Of a DNA stretch of 64,000 nucleotides, positions 34,880-47,180 are shown one piece after another; position 1 is the stretch's first letter; each line of letters begins with the position of its first letter. The stretch is from Sipunculus nudus (taxonomy: Eukaryota; Annelida; Sipuncula; Golfingiida; Sipunculidae). The notes under the pieces are model-generated. The model saw only the letters and a program-made list of their open reading frames with translations, was not told the origin of the DNA and did no database searches. The translations under genes were made by a program, and so were the position numbers. The stretch covers positions 50,037,676 through 50,101,675 of the forward strand of contig CM049311.1 of the NCBI GenBank assembly GCA_026874595.1. The letters are read 5' to 3'.

Positions 34880-37744
34880 CATACATGGAAAAAATTTACC
34901 TTTTCAGACACAGACACACTAAAAATATTGTGTTTAATATATATATATATTTGTATATAATATATATAGTGTCTGTGTCTGAAAAGTTTTATTACCATGT
35001 TTTCACGTTAATCTCGAGTAATTTGACACCATAGGAGAAATTAAGCGACGGGTCTGTCGCATATATTAGAAACAACACCAGGGTATGCACAGGATGAACT
35101 CGGTCCATGGGAACCTATACGCCGACCTCCTGTCGAACTCGAGCGCAACTTTCAAGTTCCAAGAGGGAAAAATATTTCAATCTCAATAACCTAACAATCT
35201 GTATAGTTATCACTCAGAACAGGGGTGTTACAGTGAAATGTATGAACACCTGTTTGTTACTACCCTATAAATGACACACAACAATAGTCTGATACCGTGG
35301 TTATTACATTATTGGACGTTATTACAATTTGGGCTGCTCGGTCCAACCTGTATTGAAATAACGCTGCCTATTGTAATAATTGATCATAATACTATTGTCC
35401 ACAAATAACAAAATAGTTCTTAATTGGAATAAAATGAAAATAAATAATAATTTCCAGAATAAAGCAATAATTGTCTTAAAATAATCCGTTCATAATATCC
35501 GGCTTATTTTTATTTAGATATATTACTTATATGATATATAATATTAATTATAGTATAATTTATATATAACATAATATTATATTAATAATAATTTAATTGA
35601 CGGTTAAATGCGGCGATTCACTAGCCGTCTAAACAGTATTTAACAGTTAATCACTGTAACATTAAGTGTTTGTTTAAATCACAAATTACATGTCTACAGG
35701 TATCGATTTATGTGTGGTATTACAGTATTTACATTTTTTTACCAAATCTGGTGTGCAAAAACCATTGCAACCGCAACCCCATATTGTAATAATAATAACA
35801 ATAAAGCACGTTATTACAATAGGGGTTGTGAGAAACAGCTCACTTGTAACCCCTAATGTAATAATTATTACATTAGGGGACGTTATAAAAATAGGGGACG
35901 TAACATACAGTTACTCTTGACCCAATTCACCTCTTCTGCCATGCTGAAGTTCCTTGAGGAGATTAATTGGGGAGGGCCTAATTGTTAACAACGAGCTCTT
36001 CCAAACCCTGATCGGCAGGCTCAATAGATCAGGAGGGAGAAATGGGTCATGGGAGAGGTCCATCCTGCTGTCAACCTGGAAAAGGGGGTGAGATACCATG
36101 AACTGGCCGACCAAGGAGTCCCTGTATGTTCCCGTGTCAACAGTCTCCCCAGAAGCCTCAGCAAGCCCGACAGAATGTTTGAATTATTAAGTAAATTCAG
36201 TACGTCAGGTTATGGCTTGTTGAAGCGTATGCTACTCTGGCCCCGATCGCGTATAGGAATGAAGACATATGCAGGCCATGTTGAATCTGAAAGGACACAA
36301 AACTCTTATTTCACTGGGGCCACTGATGGCTCTAATCTACGATGCAGCCCACAAAGCAGAACCCCTTGTGTTCACTTTTGACCAGGCTTCAGAGAGACTG
36401 CTTGCTGACCTGTGCAACAAAGCAAACTAAGTCATGCAACTGACTGACGCCCGCCCAAAAATTTCTACCCCTGCAGGAGCAAATTTTGTGGACCATGTAG
36501 TGAAGGTGAGAATTAGCACAATCAAACAATAAACAATGAAATGCAACACACATTTTAAATCTCACACTGCAGTCACTGAGAGCGGGCATGCTGATCCCCA
36601 TACCAGCTGAGGAGACCGGGGAAATGGAGAATGAGGCACCACTAACCAGTCAGGAAGATGTTGTGCTAGGGGCAGTATGTGTGCCAGCACAAGGCATCAT
36701 GTACCAAACAAATGGGTCCAGAAGGTATTGATGATGAAAGGCTATGTAGTGACCAGGTGGCATATAAAGATATAAATTTACTTGGATTCAGCCGAAATCT
36801 TGACAGTCATGAATATGACGAGTCAAGAGGCCTTGGCACGCTGGTAAAATCTGGAGTCAGCCACATTTTCTTTAAGGAAGTGCTAACAATCCAGCATGTC
36901 AAAGATCAGTTAAACTGTTTGGGGATCTCAACAGGCAGGTACGTGGACATTTAAATCATCCTCTGCCAAGGGATTCCGTGGATACTGCAAGACTGTGGAG
37001 AGTGCATCCTTTATCGGAAAGGGCCAAGGCCTTCCTCAGTGAGAATGAGGGACAGTGACAGGGTCTTGAAACCATAGCATATGAGGGTGTATATAAAAGT
37101 CGGAGAATCCCCGGAAAACGGAACAAGTAGCGGGCTCCCTTTATAAAAAACATAACAGATAGTTATCATATACTTGAAGCACAAAAATCAATTGAAATGC
37201 ATATAAGTAAAGGTAAAAATAATATTATTCGACTCAGCTAAGAAAAAAAAACAAAGGAAAAGGGCTGATAAAAAATCTGGACGCCAAAAACCAAGGCTGA
37301 ATGATTATGAAGTCGAACCGGCACCCGATTCCTTTTTGGCTACAGACACAGTTGCAGACCAATTATCTGCATCTACACCTAAACAATGTTCCATAAATAC
37401 AATGCCAAATTCAGGATTAAAAATACCAAAAAGTAAAATTGTCAAGAAATAACGGTTCAAAATTCAAGATGAACAGACCAAAAAATTGAGAATTGCTCAG
37501 CTGTTAATGAGGATGATTTATTGGATATTTTGCCAATACATTTGTGAAAGTTTCCCTTAATATTTCTTTAGAGAGGGAAAAACAAGAGTCTCAGCCAGCC
37601 TTTTCTGGAAATGCTGCTACTTGTCTCTCCCCTACTGTAGCCATCCCGGAAATTTCCTTTTACAGTTCCATTGAAATAAAACCTGTTCTTGAAAATGACC
37701 ATGAAATGCTTTCGGAGGATAATTTGGACAATTTGGACGAGTGA
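32594..37744 (+). pseudogene. Relic of the unrecognised gene, unit 3, split by the 3.2-kb transposon
   Basis: The same blocks in the same frames as unit 2, with the transposon at the same codon. The terminal block (37544-37744) ends EDNLDNLDE followed by TGA, where unit 5 instead continues into the protease relic. Confidence 0.6.
32687..35905. mobile_element. 3.2-kb long-inverted-repeat transposon (copy in unit 3)
   Basis: Ends and flanking TACAGT (32681-32686 and 35906-35911) are as in unit 2. The insertion site is identical to the base, so it inserted once before this unit was duplicated. It is 14 bp longer than the unit 2 copy through TA-run lengths. Confidence 0.85.
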
Positions 37745-39069
37745 TCAAAGAAATGATCTTGATGATGTCATATTGTGGCATAGTCATACTTTTTCAGTTT
37801 TTGAACTGATATTGTTTGGACAAATTATGTTCATGTAAATTTACATATTACATTTTGTGAATGAAAAATAGGGGCCCTGTGGGTGATGGCGCTCAGCTGA
37901 AATCGATCCTGAGAATATTTATATAAAATCCTAGTGACTTTGTTTCCTGTGCACTACATGAAAGATGCAGGAACCTCTCATGATCACAAAAAAATCAGTA
38001 TTTCAATTATGTGACTTGTAATATGCATGTAAATATATCAAAACCCTGTTAATTATGAAATAATTGATGTGAAAGATGCAAATTAATTCGCTTTAAATTC
38101 ATTAACTGAAACAAAATGCTGTAAAAGATTTAAAAATTTCCATTTTAAAGGAACATAATCTCTGATAAGCATATTAATAGTAAATCAGGTATGATTTGCA
38201 TCCGAACTGTGTAATATATATTTATGAAACTTGTAGCCTGAAACCATTCAATGATTCAATGAGTGAGTAATTTTTTTAGGATAAGTTTCAATTTCCAAAA
38301 TTTTCATTTCAACTTTTGGAAAATTAATTCAGATTGTAAGTTGAGTCAAGGGAGATGCCTCGATTGAAGCAATTACATATAGGTGATCGCTGCATTTCTC
38401 TAACTGCAGACAACTGGACTGGTTTGGTTTGATATAAACAACACTTGACATGGTGTATGAAAATTTAATGAAAGCTACCCCTGTTCAACCAAATCCTTTC
38501 AACCTTCAGAATGTATTAGTTTGTTTAACTGTTAGTTGGTCAGAATGTGATAATAAAAGCGAATGTACATATATAGAAGAAAGGTGCAATAGTCAAGTTA
38601 GGGTAATTTAAGGTAATGATTTGACATAAATGTCTAATATTAGAAAATGTTTATCTAATTTATAATACAACTAAGTTGAATGCAGATGTATACTTGAAAT
38701 AAGGGCGCTCTAGCTAAACAGTATCATGTGAATTAAGTAAATGTCTTTCATGATTTTTGACAAAGTACATTATGTTTTGGCACATAACTTCAACGATCTC
38801 TGCAATATTGACCTAATTTCTGACATGTACATAGGCAGTATAGGAATAGGCATGTCAAATATGAATAGATTAACTACAGGGGTTTCGAAGTGTGCAGTTT
38901 TGATGTGTAGCAATACGGGAAAATAGGAGTTTTTTTTCATCAGAGGTACATAAGTGACACCATCATTATTCAGCATGAAACTGTCGATCGTAGTTAGAAT
39001 GAAAGCAAGTACGGCAGTGAAACTAAACACTCCTGAAAGGATGTACTGGTTATGTACATGTGTTATGAT

Positions 39070-39275
39070 ATAATTTCTGACTGTGAACTACTTCGCTTTT
39101 CAGAGCCGGTGGGACAGTTCCTATAGACATCTGCAGACACATATGGCACCTCACTATCGATGATGCTTGTATCTCTGCTAAATAGTACTTCTGCCTGCCT
39201 GGGGACTCGAACCGTGTACCAGAGATATGATGATTCAGATGATTACAAGCACCATGCCAACATGTCTCTCATTGG
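39070..39275 (-). repeat. tRNA-derived SINE head, unit 4
   Basis: B box complement at 39203-39213 (perfect GGTTCGAGTCC on the minus strand) and A box complement at 39249-39260 (TTGGCATGGTGC). Confidence 0.6.
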
Positions 39276-39901
39276 TAAGATCTGTGTGAATCAGTGAAAC
39301 AGGCTTGTGAGCTCTTGTAATATCTAACTGGTGTTTTTCTCTGGAATCTACCAATCTTATCTGAACCTGGCAGTGTGACTGAGGTGGAATGAATTACAGG
39401 TGGTGTTCTCAAGAGGGGAAGTTTAAATGGAACCTGTACATACTGGATAAAGCGGGAAATATTTGAGCATTTATTGTAACAGATAATCATGAAGTTAAGC
39501 CTTAATTACATGTAGAATCAAAATGGTGTATGATAGTGTTGGGAAAAGTTGTCATTTCATGTTCAACCCCATTGTATTTGGTTGTGCTCAAGCAGAGGAA
39601 AATCGGGTATAGTATGTTGTTTGGTTATATGAACTGTCATACCATACATATAGACTGAACACATCTCTAAGGATAATAAAGCCAACGTTCAGGCTAATCA
39701 TTTCTTGATTCTATAGCTGACATGTCTATATGGTAATTTTGGAACTAATTTTTAATCGGAAATGCAAACCCCTTTGTGTAGTGTACCAACAAAATGTCTA
39801 AACAAGCACACCATTGCCACCCACTAAGCCTTAATGACATGCAGGTATCGCGAGTTTTGTAAAAAAACAATCTGTCAAATTCCTGGTTAGTTATCAATGC
39901 G

Positions 39902-39983
39902 GCACTCAAACTAGCACAGACGGACAGATTGACGGAGTGTTGGCACTCAAACTAGCACAGACGGACAGATTGACGGAGTGTTG
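39902..39983. repeat. 41-bp tandem duplication (unit 4)
   Basis: A 41-bp word beginning GCACTCAAACTAGCACAG occurs twice head to tail. Units 0-3 have one copy. Unit 5 has the same doubling at 46523-46604. Confidence 0.9.
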
Positions 39984-40527
39984 GTACACCATATGACATC
40001 ATATGATGGTCATGCTTATAATACAGATACAAACTAGAGAACATATGTCAAACGATTGTCGGAAATTGACATTGATACACAGACAGAAATATAAGCATGT
40101 ATAAATCATCAAATGAATAACTCCTGCAGGAAATAGAACAATAACAACTCCTGCAGGAAATAGAACAACAACAAAGTATAACTATGCTAACTGCAAAATT
40201 TGGAAGTTTAACCCCAGGGCCAAAAGGCCATGAAATCTGGAATGAAATGAGATAATTAACAATTGATTCTGATATGGCGTTGGGACTATGTTGCCCAGGC
40301 AGATTGTCACTACCATACAGGTACCTCATACATTTATATATTTAAGTTGACCAGAATTGGCCAGGGGGCACAATTTTTACCCTGAAATTTGCAGCCATGG
40401 TACAGGTAAGAAAAGGCCATATGCCTAAAAATTGAGGCCATGGACCCTAGTTTTAGAAGCCGCGATTAAAATTGTGATATGGATAGTAATTGTAGCAGAA
40501 AAGTGATATGTTGAAGTGTTTCCTGCG

Positions 40528-40546
40528 CTACGCCCCCTGGTGGCCA
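40528..40546 (-). promoter_or_regulatory. CTCF-like motif (unit 4)
   Basis: The complement reads TGGCCACCAGGGGGCGTAG, which matches the animal CTCF core CCACCAGGGGGCG exactly. It lies in the middle non-coding block. Binding is not shown by sequence alone. Confidence 0.45.
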
Positions 40547-41750
40547 TCTTCTTTAATTTAAAGAAAACTTTTCCAGATATTATTGCCTAACGTAAAATAT
40601 ATATTGGTGATATCTCCCAAAATTTTTAACTATTACCCTCAGGGAGCCATAGTGAAGACAGAGTAAGACCGCATGACCACATAATTAGGGCTGTAGATCT
40701 TGGTTTAAGATACTGCGAGAACAATTTTGGTATGATTTGTAATTTCAATGATATCGCAGGAATACGATATGATGAAGTGTTTCATGCGAAACACCCCGTG
40801 GTCGTCTTTTCTGATAGGGTAGATATTGTTTCGAGATATCAATGCGAAACATAAAATATATGTTTCAACTTGAAAAAAGGGAGTCTAGCTGACCATTAAG
40901 TCATATCTCACTAAATCTCATTTGATTAGATATTTTCCAAGATATTGCAAAACTTTGAATAAAACCTATTATCTCTAATTAATTGTGACCTGATAAAAAA
41001 ATAGAGCTCTCTAACTTTACAAATGGAAAAGTTACAAAAAATTCAGGCAAAAATGCCAGATTTAGTTAACATAGGTCACCTAGGAACCGCAGTATCAGGT
41101 AAAGTGTACCTAGAAATTAGCCCATTCAGATCTTGTAATCAAAGTGGACACATTGTTTTTGTTGTGAAGCTTTGGGACAAAAACGTAATTTTGAAGTGCT
41201 TCCCCTGGTGGCTTTATTCAAACAATGAAAAATCATTATCGAGATTTTTATGTATAATAAATTATGTGTCAGTTTTGAAGCAATGACTGTAAACTTTGGG
41301 CCTCTTGAAATAAAATAGTGTAATACTAATAAAACTCTACATCATACAAAAAAAACTTGAAATCTCTAGCTTTAAAAATGTCAAAGATACAAAAATAGTG
41401 TAAACTATTTTGAAATTTCATGAATTTTCCCAAATAAACGTAACCATGGTCACAGAATCACGAGACAGCTAAACATCAACGTGAAAGGCCATTTAATGAC
41501 AAGAAAAAAGAGCCACAGTTTGTGCGGCTACAATCGTTATTTACAAAGATATGAAGATAAAAAACATTTTTAGAGTCTAGATGACCCTGACCGATAATGA
41601 CAAAAACAATAGGCTTCTGCTGGGGACAATTACAACCCATAATCAGACAAGTCTCCAGGGCAATTGCAGCAAAAACTGTGATCTGTAGAGTCTATTCAAA
41701 CGACAGACAAACACCGTTACAGAAGTACAGACATACACGACTGACTAACA

Positions 41751-42164
41751 TACTTGTCGAAATATCTGATTCCGGCAAGAAATAAACAGACATCATGGAA
41801 TGACTGATCCCCTACTGCATGGGAATCTGATTACCCCAGTGCATCAGAGAACCAGATTCCATTACGGAAAAACCAGTTCTAGGGGCAACCTGTTCAGGGC
41901 TGAATGGGGGATGTATTTTTGGAGAAAGTCAAGTGTTCTGAACAGCTGCCTTAGGCATACTTGTCGAAATATCTGATTCCGGCAAGAAATAAACAGACAT
42001 CATGGAATGACTGATCCCCTACTGCATGGAAATCTGATTACCCCAGTGCATCAGAGAACCAAATTCCATTACGGAAAAACCAGTTCTAGGGGCAACCTGT
42101 TCAGGGCTGAATGGGGGATGTATTTTTGGAGAAAGTCAAGTGTTCTGAACAGCTGCCTTAGACA
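41751..42164. repeat. 207-bp tandem duplication (unit 4 only)
   Basis: The stretch beginning TACTTGTCGAAATATCTG and ending near AACAGCTGCCTTAG is repeated at 41751 and 41958, nearly identical. Other units have one copy. Confidence 0.9.
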
Positions 42165-42268
42165 TAAGTTCTGACAAAGTGGACGACAGTATTGCACACA
42201 TTGTACAGCTGATTGTAATTATTGACGTATGTCATTGTTCATATAGAACATCCATGCCAGAAGATGCA

Positions 42269-42345
42269 TACGCTCTTTACACAGCGCTTTAACTATAGGC
42301 CTACTTCCTTTAGAAGCGCAAGATTTCCGCTGCCTCGGGAGCGTA
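42269..42345. mobile_element. 77-bp MITE with 9-bp target duplication (unit 4)
   Basis: Perfect 7-bp inverted ends TACGCTC/GAGCGTA and GAAGATGCA directly repeated at 42260-42268 and 42346-42354. Units 0-3 show the empty site (AGATGCAATGAAT once). A 9-bp duplication is typical of Mutator-like elements. No coding capacity. Confidence 0.75.
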
Positions 42346-42450
42346 GAAGATGCAATGAATTAACAATATCCATTGATTGTTACAAGTGACCTGTTTCATA
42401 TATCATGATTTCAGGATGTTGATATAAAAGTGTTCATTATTTTGTATCAG

Positions 42451-44336
42451 GTGCTACTTAGCCTGGAGGTGGGAAAAGCGCGGCTTACAAGCACGGAAGC
42501 GAGGCTCCATTGCGCTATGTGGAGCAGCAGCATGACGTACAGTTACTCTTGACCCAATTCGCCTCTTATGCCATGCTGAAGTTCCTTGAGGAGATTAATG
42601 GGGGAGGGCCTAATCGTTAACAACGAGCTCTTCCAAACCCTGATTGCCATGCTCAATGGATCTGGAGGGAGAAATGGGTCGTGGGAGAGGTCCATCCTGC
42701 TGTCAACCTGGAAAAGGGGGTGGGATACCATGAACTGGCCGACCAAGGAGTCCCTGTATGTTCCCGTGTCAACAGTCTCCCCAGAAGCCTCAGCAAGCCC
42801 GACAGAATGTTTGAATTTTTAAGTAAATTCAGTACGTCAGGTTATGGTTTGTTGGAGCGTATGCTACTCTGGCCCCGATACCTTATAGGAATGAAGACAT
42901 ATGCAGGCCATGTTGAATCTGAAAGGACACAAAACTCTTATTTCCCTGGGGCCACTGATGGCTCTAATCTACGATGCAGCCCACAAAGCAGAATCCCTCG
43001 TGTTCACTTTTGACCAGGCTTCAGAGAGACTGCTTGCTGACCTGTGCAACAAAGCAAACTAAGTCATGCAACTGACTGACGCCCGCCAAAAAATTCTACC
43101 CCTGCAGGAGCAAATTTTGTGGACCATGTAGTGAAGGTGAGAATTAGCACAATCAAACAATAAACAATGAAATGCAACACACATTTTAAATCTCACACTG
43201 CACTCACTGAGAGTGGGCATGCTGATCCCCATACCAGCTGAGGAGACCGGGGAAATGGAGAATGAGGCACCACTAACCAGTCAGGGAGATGCTGTGCTAG
43301 GGGCAGTATGTGTGCCAGCACAAGGCATTATGTACCAAACAAATGGGTCCAGAAGGTATTGATGATGAAAGGCTATGCAGCGACCAGGTGGCATATAAAG
43401 AGAAAATTCTACTTGCATTCAGCCGAAATCTTGACAGTCATGAATATGACGAGTCAAGAGGCCTTGGCACGCTGGTAAAATCTGGAGTCAGCTACATTTT
43501 CTTTAAGGAAGTGCTAACAATCCAGCATGTCAAAGATCAGTTAAACTGTTTGGGGATCTCATCAGGCAGGTACGTGGACACTTAAATCATCCTCTGCCGA
43601 GGGATTCCGTGGATACTGCAAGACTGTGGAGAGTGCATCCTTTATCGGAAAGGGCCAAGGCCTTTCTCAATGAGAATGAGGAACAGTGACAGGGTCCTGA
43701 AACCATAGCAAATGAGGGTGTATATAAAAGTCGGAGAATCCCCGGAAAACGGAACAAGTAAGCGGGCTCCCTTAAAAAAAAACATAACAGATAGTTATCA
43801 TATACTTGACGCACAAAAATCAATTGAAATGCATATAAATAAAAACAAAGGAAAAGGGCTGATAAAAAATCTGGACGCCAAAAACCAAGGCTGAATAATT
43901 ATGAAGTCGAACCGGCACCCGATTCCTTTTTGGCTACAGACAGTTGCAGACCAATTATCTACATCTACACCTAAACAATGTTCCATAAAAACAATGCCAA
44001 ATTCAGGATTAAAGATACCAAAAAGTAAAATTGTCAAGAAATTACGGTTCAAAATTCAAGATGAACAGACCAAAAAATTGAGAATTGCTCAGCTGTTAAT
44101 GAGGATGATTTATTGGATATTTTGCCAATACATTTGTGAAAGTTTCCCTTAATATTTCTTAAGAGAGGGAAAAACAAGAGTCTCAGCCAGCCTTTTCTGG
44201 AAATGCTGCTACTTGTCTCTCCCCTACTGTAGCCATCCCGGAAATTTCCTTTTACAGTTCCATTGAAATAAAACCTGTTCTTGAAAATGACCATGAAATG
44301 CTTTCAGAGGATAATTTGGACAATTTGGACGAGTGA
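42451..44336 (+). pseudogene. Relic of the unrecognised gene, unit 4
   Basis: The first block has a TAG where units 2-3 keep tyrosine. Blocks LIVNNELFQTLIAMLNGSGG (42586 on) and FELLSKFSTS-like follow, with the WERSILLSTWKRG stretch between them. Later blocks are as in other units, to ENDHEMLSEDNLDNLDE. The lysine-rich block is shortened at its start (about 43840). It has the 19-bp deletion. Confidence 0.6.
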
Positions 44337-45689
44337 TCAAAGAAATGATCTTGATGATGTCATATTGTGGCATAGTCATACTTTTTCCGTTTTTGAACTG
44401 ATATTGTTTGGACAAATTATGTTCATGTAAATTTACATATTACATTTTGTGAATGAAAAATAAGGGACCTGTGGGTGATGGCGCTCAGCTGAAATCGATC
44501 CTGAGAATATTTGTATAAAATCCTAGTGACTTTGTTTCCTGTGCACTACATGAAAGATACAGGAGCCTCTCATGATCACAAAAAATCAGTATTTCAATTA
44601 TGTGACTGTAATATGCATGTAAATATATCGAAACCCTGTAAATTATGAAACAATTGATGTGAAAGAAGCAAATTAATTCGCTTTTAATTTATTAACTGAA
44701 ACAAAATGCTGTAAAAGATTTAAAAATTTCCATTTTAAAGGAACATAATCTCAATTTGATAAGCATATTAATAGTAAATCAGGTATGATTTGCATCAGAA
44801 CTGTGTAATATATATTTATGAAACTTGTAGCCTGAAACCATTCAATGATTCAAAGAGTGAGTCATTTTTTTTTGGATAAGTTTCAATTTTCATTTCAACT
44901 TTTGGAAAATTAATTCAGATTGTAAGTTGAGTCAAGGGAGATGCCTCGATTGAAGCAATTACATATCATAGGTGATCGCTGCATTTCTCTAACTGCAGAC
45001 AACTGGACTGGTTTGGTTTGATATAAACAACACCACTGAACTGGTTTGGTTTGATATAAACAACACTTGACATGGTGTATGAAAATTTAATGAAAGCTAC
45101 CCCTGTTCAACCAAATCCTTTCAACCTTCAGAATGTATAAGTTTGTTTAACTGTTAATTGGTCAGAATGTGATAATAAAAGCGAATGTACATATATTGTA
45201 GAAAGGTGCAATAGTTAGGCATAATTTAAGGTTATGATTTGACATAAATGTCTAATATTAGAAAATGTTTATCTAATTTATAATACAACTAAGTTGAATG
45301 CAGATGTATACTTGAAATTAGCGCTCTAGCTAAACACAGTATCATGTGAAGTAAGTAAATGTATTTCGTGATTTTTGACAAAGTACATTATTTTTTTGGC
45401 AAATAACTTGAACGATCTCTACAATATTGACCTAATTTCTGGCATGTACATAGGCAGTATAGGAATAGTCATATCAAATATGAATAGATTAACTACAGGG
45501 GTTTCGAAGTGTGCAGTTTTGATGTGTAGCAATACGGGAAAATAGGAGTTTTTTTCATCAGAGGTACATAAGTGACACCATCATTATTCAGCATGAAACT
45601 GTCGATCGTAGTTAGAATGAAAGCAAGTACGGCAGTGAAACTAAACACTCCTTGAAGGATGTACTGGTTATGTACATGTGTTATGATAT

Positions 45690-45893
45690 AATTTCTGACT
45701 GTGAACTACTTCGCTTTTCAGAGCCGGTGGGACAGTTCCTATAGACATCTGCAGACACATATGGCACCTCACTATCGATGATGCTTGTATCTCTGCTAAA
45801 AAGTACTTCTGCCTGCCTGGGGACTCGAACCGTGTACCAGAGATATGATGATTCAGATGATTACAAGCACCATGCCAACATGTCCCTCATTGG
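45690..45893 (-). repeat. tRNA-derived SINE head, unit 5
   Basis: B box complement 45821-45831 (perfect) and A box complement 45867-45878. Confidence 0.6.
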
Positions 45894-46522
45894 TAAGATC
45901 TGTGTGAATCAGTGAAACAAACTTTGAGAGCTCTTGTAATATCTAACTGGTGTTTTGCTCTGGAATCTACCAATCTTATCTGAACCTGGCAGTGTGACTG
46001 AGGTGGAATGAATTACAGGTGGTGTTCTCAAGAGGGGAAGTTTAAATGGAACCTGTACATACTGGATAAAGCGGGAAATATTTGAGCATTTATTGTAATA
46101 GATAATCATGAAGTTTAGCCTTAATTACATGTACAATCAGAATGGTGTATGATAGTGTTGGGAAAAGGTTGTCATTTCATGTTCAACCCCATTTTATTTG
46201 GTTGTGCTCAAGCAGAGGAAAATCGGGTATAGTAAGTTGTTTGGTTATATAAACTGTCATACCATACATATAGACTGAACACATCTCTAAGGATAATAAG
46301 GCCTACGTTCAGGCTAATCATTTCTTGATTCTATAGCTGACATGTCTATATGGTAATTTTGGAACTAATTTTTAATCGGAAATGCAAACCCCTTTGTGTA
46401 GTGAACCAACAAAATGTCTAAACAAGCACACCATTGCCACCCACTAAGCCTTAATGACATGCAGGTATCGCGAGTTTTGTAAAAAAAATAATCTGTCAAA
46501 TTCCTGGTTAGTTATCAATGCG

Positions 46523-46604
46523 GCACTCAAACTAGCACAGACGGACAGATTGACGGAGTGTTGGCACTCAAACTAGCACAGACGGACAGATTGACGGAGT
46601 GTTG
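46523..46604. repeat. 41-bp tandem duplication (unit 5)
   Basis: Same doubled word as in unit 4. Confidence 0.9.
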
Positions 46605-47161
46605 GTACACTATATGACATCATATGATGGTCATGCTTATAATACAGATACAAACTAGAGAACATATGTCAAACGCTTGTCGGAAATTGACATTGATAGA
46701 CAGACAGAAATATAAGCATGTATAAATCATCAAATGAATAACTACTGCAGGAAATAGAACAAAAACAACTCCTGCAGGAAATAGAACAATCACAAAATAT
46801 AACTATGCTAACTGCAAAATTTGGAAGTTAAACCCCAAGGCCAAAAGGCCATGAAATCTGGAATGAAATGAGATAATTAACAATTGATTCTGATATGGCG
46901 TTGGGACCATGTTGCCCAGGCAGACTGTCACTACATTCACTACCATACAGGTACCTCATACATTTATATATTTGATTAAGTTGACCAGAATTGGCCAGGG
47001 GGCACAATTTTTACCCTGAAATTTGCAGCCATGGTACAGGTAAGAAAAGGCCATATGCCTAAAAATTGAGGCCATGGACCCTAGTTTTAGAAGCCGCGAT
47101 TAAAATTGTGATATGGTTAGTAATTGTAGCAGAAAAGTGATATGTTGAAGTGTTTCCTGTG

Positions 47162-47180
47162 CTACGCCCCCTGGTGGCCA
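47162..47180 (-). promoter_or_regulatory. CTCF-like motif (unit 5)
   Basis: Identical to the unit 4 site: complement TGGCCACCAGGGGGCGTAG. Confidence 0.45.

Larger units (their letters stand above)
28661..38184 (+). repeat. Array unit 3 (9.5 kb, near-identical to unit 2)
   Basis: Starts 9,504 bp after unit 2 and matches it base for base over long stretches, including the transposon at the same base and the same internal small duplication. Differences seen by eye are a few substitutions, homopolymer and TA-run lengths, and an extra GGTTT in ACTGGTTTGGTTTGATATAA near 28895. Either a very recent duplication or an assembly duplication is possible. Confidence 0.9.
38185..44778 (+). repeat. Array unit 4 (6.6 kb, no transposon)
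   Basis: Collinear with units 2-3 but with an uninterrupted TACAGT site at 42538-42543. It carries a 77-bp MITE, a 207-bp tandem duplication and a doubled 41-bp word (39902-39983). Confidence 0.9.

Noticed and set aside
34753-34998. Open frames encoding long Ile-Tyr repeats on both strands
   Set aside because: Translation of the (AT)n microsatellite in the 3.2-kb transposon.
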